Positions 59,201 through 64,000 of a stretch of 64,000 nt of DNA are shown here, in pieces; positions within the stretch are counted from its first letter, which is position 1; each line of letters opens with the position of its first letter. Made by a program: the position numbers and the translations under genes. The stretch spans positions 1,116,001 to 1,180,000 of the forward strand of contig JAWZSP010000002.1 in assembly GCA_034401135.1 (NCBI GenBank). The letters are read 5' to 3'. Source of the DNA: Volutella citrinella. Lineage: Eukaryota; Ascomycota; Sordariomycetes; Hypocreales; Nectriaceae. The notes under the pieces are model-generated. The model was not told the origin of the DNA. It searched no databases and was given only the letters and a program-made list of their open reading frames with translations.

Positions 59201-59906
59201 CGTCATATCTTCTCGATTTGGCGGATTTGGCGGAGATATGACTCGAGACTGCATTCGCAAACATGGCGGCGATTTTTTGATAGTGCTTGGGCCGGACAGT
59301 CGGTGATGATGGTCTCGTTGTGTGGGGTGAGGAATCTAATGGAGGAGCTTGTTGGGCCTCGGGAGGGTTGGGTAGCGTTTGATCCGCCTTTTTCTGGAGA
59401 AGAGAACCATGGTCACTCTCTCTTGTGATGCTGGCCTGGCCCGATGGGTTCGGGGCGTTTGCTGCGACTGCCGCGCCTGCGACTATCCGGCCTATCCGCA
59501 CAGGTTTGCCTTCTGGCTCATATTCTTCACCATGAGCGCCTGGGGCTGATGTGAAAGCGGTGACAGATGGGTCCTTTTTTCCAACCCTTGAGTCCAACGA
59601 GTCGCTGCTATAGTAGCTGAACGAAGACACACTACTAGGCGCATTTGTAGCAGATCTTGGGTCATTGCCTTCCGTCGGTTGCAACAGCCGCGGCTCCGGA
59701 TCACTACCTAGTGGTGCAGGGCGCCTGGGCTGGGGATGCTCTAGCTCCACATCCCGTCCCCACGACCATGATGCGAGGGTCGCTGTTAGTCGTGGCGGAT
59801 TCGCCTGTTCGGCTTCCACTTCGCTCTCAGACCCCCCGCGAGCACCCTGTTCCCGCTGTCCCCGCTCTGGAGACGATGCAGAGGGCTCAGGAACGTTACT
59901 CAGCAT
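56213..59906 (-). CDS. large fungal protein of unknown function (VQGFPI-type)
   Basis: Two long frames join through a 52-nt intron: exons 59906-57773 and 57720-56213, 1213 residues. The junction reads DFLG-TASYNYGDVGYSNTWK. The N-terminal 250 residues are Ser/Pro-rich and disordered-looking. The centre contains helical blocks (KLRGRIAKIIKDLAPAVALL, VLEWFQKQWLFEELVQEVDE) and then GSCWGDLVGSAVLVQGFPIS with GLEVDVATMA and IQWHVLDS. This last signature resembles a large group of uncharacterised Pezizomycotina proteins, sometimes linked with STAND or ankyrin proteins, but I see no NTP-binding loop or ankyrin repeats here. The C-terminal 150 residues are again Ser/Thr-rich. No function is proposed. 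The start at 59906 is the first ATG of the frame and begins MLSNVPEPSA. Confidence 0.65.
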
Positions 59907-60658
59907 GGTTGAGGGGAAAGTTTGGCATCGCTCGGCTCAGCGGCGACCTCGAGAGGGTAGCGTGTATCGCTTCGTTGGTGAGTTTTGAATTGGGCGACCG
60001 AAACAGAAAACCGGAAGAGCCGAGTCGAGGAAGGTTGGGCTGCTTATGACCCCGGCACCTTCCCTTGTAGATATTGCTGTCATTGGCTGCAGACTCAGGC
60101 TGACGGTGGTGGCTGGCTGGTGTTGTCTGCCTCGGCGGGTGTTGAGGGCCGCATAATGGGTCGCCAGAACGAGGAATTCATTAGCCAGGTCCTAGGAGCC
60201 TGGGATACGACCGAAGTTGATAAACACAGCCCAGCTTCGGCAACAGGGGGCTGATGAAGCACTGGCTTGGTGTCGAGGGTCCAGAGTTCAGGCCATCAAC
60301 CCACAGTCATGTCCTTCGGGTCAAAAATGTAGCAACGCCATCAATAAAGTGGGAAGTCGTCCAGTCGTTGGTGTCGCATATCGCAATTCTATTCCAGGTT
60401 CACTAAATTTCACCACCTATACATACATGGTCATTTTTTAAATTATCAGATTCCCTGGTCTACACAGGGTAAGCCCGTAGGCGGCAATACTACATCGCGT
60501 GATGTCAATGATGGTCCTCAAAACTAAGGCATCTAATCATGCTCCATGGAGAGCCAACGCGGTCAATATTGACTGGCTTTCTCCGGCCAAAAACAATTTG
60601 TCAACTCAAATATGACCTCGTCAGTCACCGCCAACCTTGTAGGTTCCGATCAATCTCG
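59907..60658. other. intergenic region
   Basis: No gene seen. It contains a TTATCAGAT at 60443-60451, which I treat as background because neither neighbour is an iron gene. Confidence 0.6.
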
Positions 60659-62968
60659 TCACCGCCATACAAACACAGCGTCATCTTCGTCGTCTTCATC
60701 TCCATCCCATTCCTCGTCGGATTTGGAGCGGTCATCATCCATAAAGTCTTCCATGCCATACTGTAGTTCCCTGGGCTTTTGGTTGTCAAACACGATGGAA
60801 ACCACATTGCAAAGGCCCTGCACAAACGGCTGAGGTGGGGGCGGTTTGGTGTCAGTCTGCGGCTCAGACTCATATGCATTCGCCGCATGGTCGTCGTCCG
60901 CTACGTTATCGTCCGAGTTGAATTCATCCTCATCCGTGTCAGGGTCCTTGTACAGTGGCCGATCACGAGTGCTGCGAAGCCCCTTGGCGTTGGCATTGCT
61001 GCTCTGGCGGGAGTCGGAGTCGGAGGGCTGCGCAGCTAGGCGAGTGCTGCGTCTGGATGGCTCGTCAGACTGGACCTTTCTCCTCTTTTTCCGCGGGCTC
61101 TCCAGTGGCCCTTCCTCTAATAAAGGCTGTTGCTGGGTTGGAGATTGGTTTTTGGGAGGCTGAAATTCGCGGAGGAAGACCTTGTCCAGCCTGTCCCGCC
61201 ACTCGTGTCGCATCGTTGCACGGGCTTTCCACGGAATGTTCAGCATCGTTTTGATTCCAAGATGCCGCAAGTTGGGCAAGTTGGGTGCGCTGTCAATCAG
61301 CGACTGGAGGAACATTTCGGCAGTCTCCAAGCTCCAGTGTCGGACGTGCTCAAGATCAATTACACGGATGCTCGGCGGCCATCTTGGCACCTGATGCGGA
61401 AGCAGAGCCTGGTCATACATCGGGTCGGCGTCATTGTTGACAAGAGACAAAGAATCATGAAGGCGAAAATACGACAGGTTCATGTACAACTCCTCCAAGT
61501 GGGGGCACGCGTTGTCCAGTGTGGTCAGGAAGCCCAGGTCCAGAGACTGGTTGTGCGACAGTGCAAGCGTTCGCAGCTGTGTGCCGTGTGAATGAAGAAA
61601 CGCACCAAACTCTTCCGATTTCACCTCCCAGCAATTTATCATCCCTAGGTGTGTCAGGCCTTTCGGCAGGAGTGATAGCAGGCGATCATTCATCACTGTA
61701 GAGGATTCAAAAACGAGATGCTTGAGAGACGGCAGCTGTGAGATCGCCCCAGCGATTGCATCGATGAGCTCGCCATCCTCCTGATAAATTTGGAGCTCGC
61801 GTTCCTCATCCCCTGGTTTTGGCTGAGGTTTGTAAAGAGACGGGACCTGGAAGTTGGTGAAGCTAATTTTGGTGAGTTGGCTGAAGGAAGGCTGGAGATG
61901 CATACGGGCGATATCTTGCACGCTCGCCACAGGGCCTCCATTTATAAGTCTGCCACTCCATTCCCAGCTTCTGAGTGGCGTGTGCCACTTCTTTTCGCTG
62001 ATTTGGTCAGATTCGTTGGCGACGGGCTCAAGGGCTCGGAAAATGTCCTCGGTGTAGTGCCAACGCACAGTGCGGTCCAGCTCCCTGTATGGTGGTTGGT
62101 CATATTGGGAATAGAATATCAGCTCCTTGAGACGCGGGAGCGGAGACACTAGGCTAAATAGCACATTTTGGGGCACGATTTGAATGTCAATGTGCAGAGT
62201 TTCGACCTTTGCACGATAGTTGAATCGAGTCTCGGAGGGTGGTCGTTCAAGCAGCGCAGCAAGACGCCGAGCCCTACCAGCCGAAGTAATTGGGGGCGAG
62301 CGGTAGATCGCCGTCAGTGCAGCCTCGGAAAACGCTTTGCACGTAAGGGCGACGCCAAGCAGCCAGTTGACGTCCAACGTATCATACCCTCCAGTGGCCG
62401 CAGCGTAGTAAAAGATATCAGTCCACGCCCCGTATGGCATTTGGGGATCTCGCCAATTAGGAATATTGCCTTGCGGGATTTCGGGCTCGATTCGCGCGGT
62501 GGATTCGGTTCGCCTCTTCTTCGGCGTGCTCGCGGTCTTCCGTGTGGCTCTCTGGCGCTTTGGGCGGTGCGGGCGGTTCGGCCTGCTCTGTGACTGGGCA
62601 GGCTGGTTCTGAGCGTGGCTCTGTATTTGACGTGCTGATGCCTGGCGCGTGCTCCGACGATTTCCGGGGCTTCTTTTCGCGATTCCACCCTCCCTAGACT
62701 GCGTGCCGCGGCGTGATGATCGTGAAGCAAAGACTTGGCTCGCGGATTCATCCCCGCTTTCCGCGTCATCGTCCGTTTCAGGCCCGAGGTCAGCCGAGTC
62801 AGACTCATCGTCTTCAGATGAATCATCTTCATTATAATGAACACGGGGATGCGATCGAGTTGAGGATCGGGTCGGGGTTGAATCTGGAACGTGCGACCGG
62901 CGGCTCGGGTTGCGCCTCGAGGTTCCAGCACCATCGGAGGGCGGCGCTAGGCCTCTGGTTCTGGCCAT
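60659..62968 (-). CDS. F-box / leucine-rich-repeat-like protein
   Basis: One frame of 769 residues from ATG 62968 with no intron. Residues 1-160 are Arg/Ser-rich and acidic with a basic cluster that could be a nuclear signal (RPKRQRATRKTASTPKKRR). About 180-225 resembles a diverged F-box (WTDIFYYAAATGGYDTLDVN, LLGVALTCKAFSEAALTAIY). From about 255 to 600 there are irregular leucine-rich repeats (LPRLKELIFYS, LPSLKHLVFESS, LPKGLTHLGMINC, CPHLEELYMNLS, LPNLRHLGIKTM), as in SCF receptors of the Amn1/Grr1 kind. The C-terminal 150 residues are acidic with KKRRK and end in DDAVFVWR. The likely role is substrate selection for an SCF ubiquitin ligase; the substrate is unknown. Confidence 0.75.
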   Translation of the reverse strand: MARTRGLAPPSDGAGTSRRNPSRRSHVPDSTPTRSSTRSHPRVHYNEDDSSEDDESDSADLGPETDDDAESGDESASQVFASRSSRRGTQSREGGIAKRSPGNRRSTRQASARQIQSHAQNQPAQSQSRPNRPHRPKRQRATRKTASTPKKRRTESTARIEPEIPQGNIPNWRDPQMPYGAWTDIFYYAAATGGYDTLDVNWLLGVALTCKAFSEAALTAIYRSPPITSAGRARRLAALLERPPSETRFNYRAKVETLHIDIQIVPQNVLFSLVSPLPRLKELIFYSQYDQPPYRELDRTVRWHYTEDIFRALEPVANESDQISEKKWHTPLRSWEWSGRLINGGPVASVQDIARMHLQPSFSQLTKISFTNFQVPSLYKPQPKPGDEERELQIYQEDGELIDAIAGAISQLPSLKHLVFESSTVMNDRLLSLLPKGLTHLGMINCWEVKSEEFGAFLHSHGTQLRTLALSHNQSLDLGFLTTLDNACPHLEELYMNLSYFRLHDSLSLVNNDADPMYDQALLPHQVPRWPPSIRVIDLEHVRHWSLETAEMFLQSLIDSAPNLPNLRHLGIKTMLNIPWKARATMRHEWRDRLDKVFLREFQPPKNQSPTQQQPLLEEGPLESPRKKRRKVQSDEPSRRSTRLAAQPSDSDSRQSSNANAKGLRSTRDRPLYKDPDTDEDEFNSDDNVADDDHAANAYESEPQTDTKPPPPQPFVQGLCNVVSIVFDNQKPRELQYGMEDFMDDDRSKSDEEWDGDEDDEDDAVFVWR

Positions 62969-64000
62969 GTCGGAGGGAAGTGCACTGCGCCATCTTGTAT
63001 CAGTATTTAGAAAGGCCCAAACAACTCCATGATGCTGGAATTAGACCATCAGATAGGATATTGGTGAGGCATGAGCAGCTGGCGCAATAAGAGATCACTC
63101 ACAGAGTGGGCAAGCTAGCCGGCTAGCCTGCGCTCTGGGCTGGCTTAGAGCAGGCGTGTAGCCATGGAAATTCGATGACAATATAGCAGACGTATTGCGA
63201 TTCCGGTCGTGGCTGTCAAAAGTCCATCGGCGGTGGCGTCGCGCAGTGACGGAGGACTGATGTGGAAGAAGGGAATTCACGATGGCCTGAGAAGGCAGTT
63301 GAGGGTCTGGAGGGGCAAGTCGCGCCTGTGGTGCCTGGGGAAGCTCAGCCGTGCGTTAGTCCGACGGGGTCGTAAGTACGTACCCAGTTAGATGTGGGCC
63401 AGGCTACGCGCCAATCGCCAGGTGGCTAATAATTATTATCAACACAAAGGGAGGAACCAAATAGTATAGTCACTCGCGTACTATATTTTCTAGATTAAAT
63501 GGAGAGATTTTCGGCGCAGAATTTTCAATCCGAGACTGAGGTTCAAGGTTGGTATCCCGCTGGATCGACCATCTAGGTGACGGGACAGATGCATGCGGAA
63601 CGGGATGCATCATAGCCTCGATATGGTCTTGTGCTCATGGTGTGGGGCTCGTGAAAAAAGAGGTGACATGCTTGTAAACAAACTCTCAGGATCCATGTCG
63701 CCACGTCTCCGTTGCCGGAAGTTGATTCTCCCGCCTCGCTTATTGCATGAAGCCGAACCCTGCAAGCGCCGGCCCCAATGACTGGCTGTGATTTGTGAAT
63801 GGCTCCTGCCGGCTTTGTCTCTAGCCCACGGACCAGGGCATCCAGGATGTGTGATCCAGGCGCTAGGCCTTATTGGGAGTCGTGATAGAATCTCCCTGTT
63901 CCCTCTCCAGCTCAGGCACGCGTCGCATCGTTGTCGAGCAAACAACGGCTTACATGACAACCACTGCCCTGCCGCGCTCAGCGCCCCGACCATAGCTTCA
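62969..64000. other. intergenic region, right edge
   Basis: Upstream flank of the F-box/LRR gene. An AT-rich patch lies at about 63425-63530. Short frames on both strands lack motifs and I call no gene. Confidence 0.55.

Noticed and set aside
60443..60451. Fifth ATCWGATAA-type motif
   Set aside because: It lies between an unknown-function gene and an F-box gene; one chance match per 64 kb is expected.

Overview
The window is nuclear DNA of a filamentous ascomycete (Pezizomycotina). The encoded proteins point to Sordariomycetes, perhaps Hypocreales; I cannot place it more finely from sequence alone. The reasons are GC-rich coding sequence, short introns (mostly 47-135 nt) with GTRAGT-like donors, CTRAC-like branch sites and YAG acceptors, kilobase intergenic gaps, and a fungal gene set (hydroxamate siderophore enzymes, Pex14-type peroxin, Ies2, Brx1, Hda1, F-box proteins). 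I see no CRISPR array, insertion sequence, rRNA or tRNA. Exon borders were worked out by hand from splice consensus and reading-frame continuity.

Layout. 0-7.6 kb: an AIF/AMID-like FAD oxidoreductase (2.3-4.0 kb) between two large gene-free stretches. 7.6-20.3 kb: a three-gene siderophore cluster: sidF-like N5-hydroxyornithine transacylase (+), sidI-like acyl-CoA ligase (-) and a 2025-residue sidD-like NRPS (+). Together these would activate mevalonate (SidI), transfer the derived acyl group to N5-hydroxyornithine (SidF) and assemble and cyclise fusarinine units (SidD). The enoyl-CoA hydratase (SidH), ornithine hydroxylase (SidA), esterase and transporters are not in the window. Three ATCWGATAA motifs, the published SreA iron-repressor consensus, lie upstream of sidF and sidI, and a fourth lies at the left edge.

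21-35 kb: a Gag1-clamp-like protein with an apparent 1.2-kb first intron; a gene-poor, accessory-looking stretch (24-29.5 kb) with only two small candidate genes (a DnaJ-type zinc-finger miniprotein and a possible small secreted protein); a 1312-residue chromodomain protein; and a Pex14/Pex33-like peroxin. 37-52.5 kb: Ies2 of the INO80 remodeller, a Gln-rich putative nuclear protein, Rab11/Ypt31 GTPase with a 13-nt microexon, ribosome-biogenesis factor Brx1, an F-box-like protein, and class II histone deacetylase Hda1.

52.9-64 kb: an Arg/Ser-Arg/Asp-rich protein whose 1.1-kb first intron appears to contain a second, same-strand, intron-containing gene; a 1213-residue fungal protein of unknown function; and an F-box/LRR-like protein. 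The observations I rate highest are the nested gene, whose host 5' splice site overlaps the stop of an 8-codon minicistron, the paired start codons of the FAD oxidoreductase, which could give mitochondrial and non-mitochondrial forms, and the clustering of iron-type GATA motifs at the siderophore genes.
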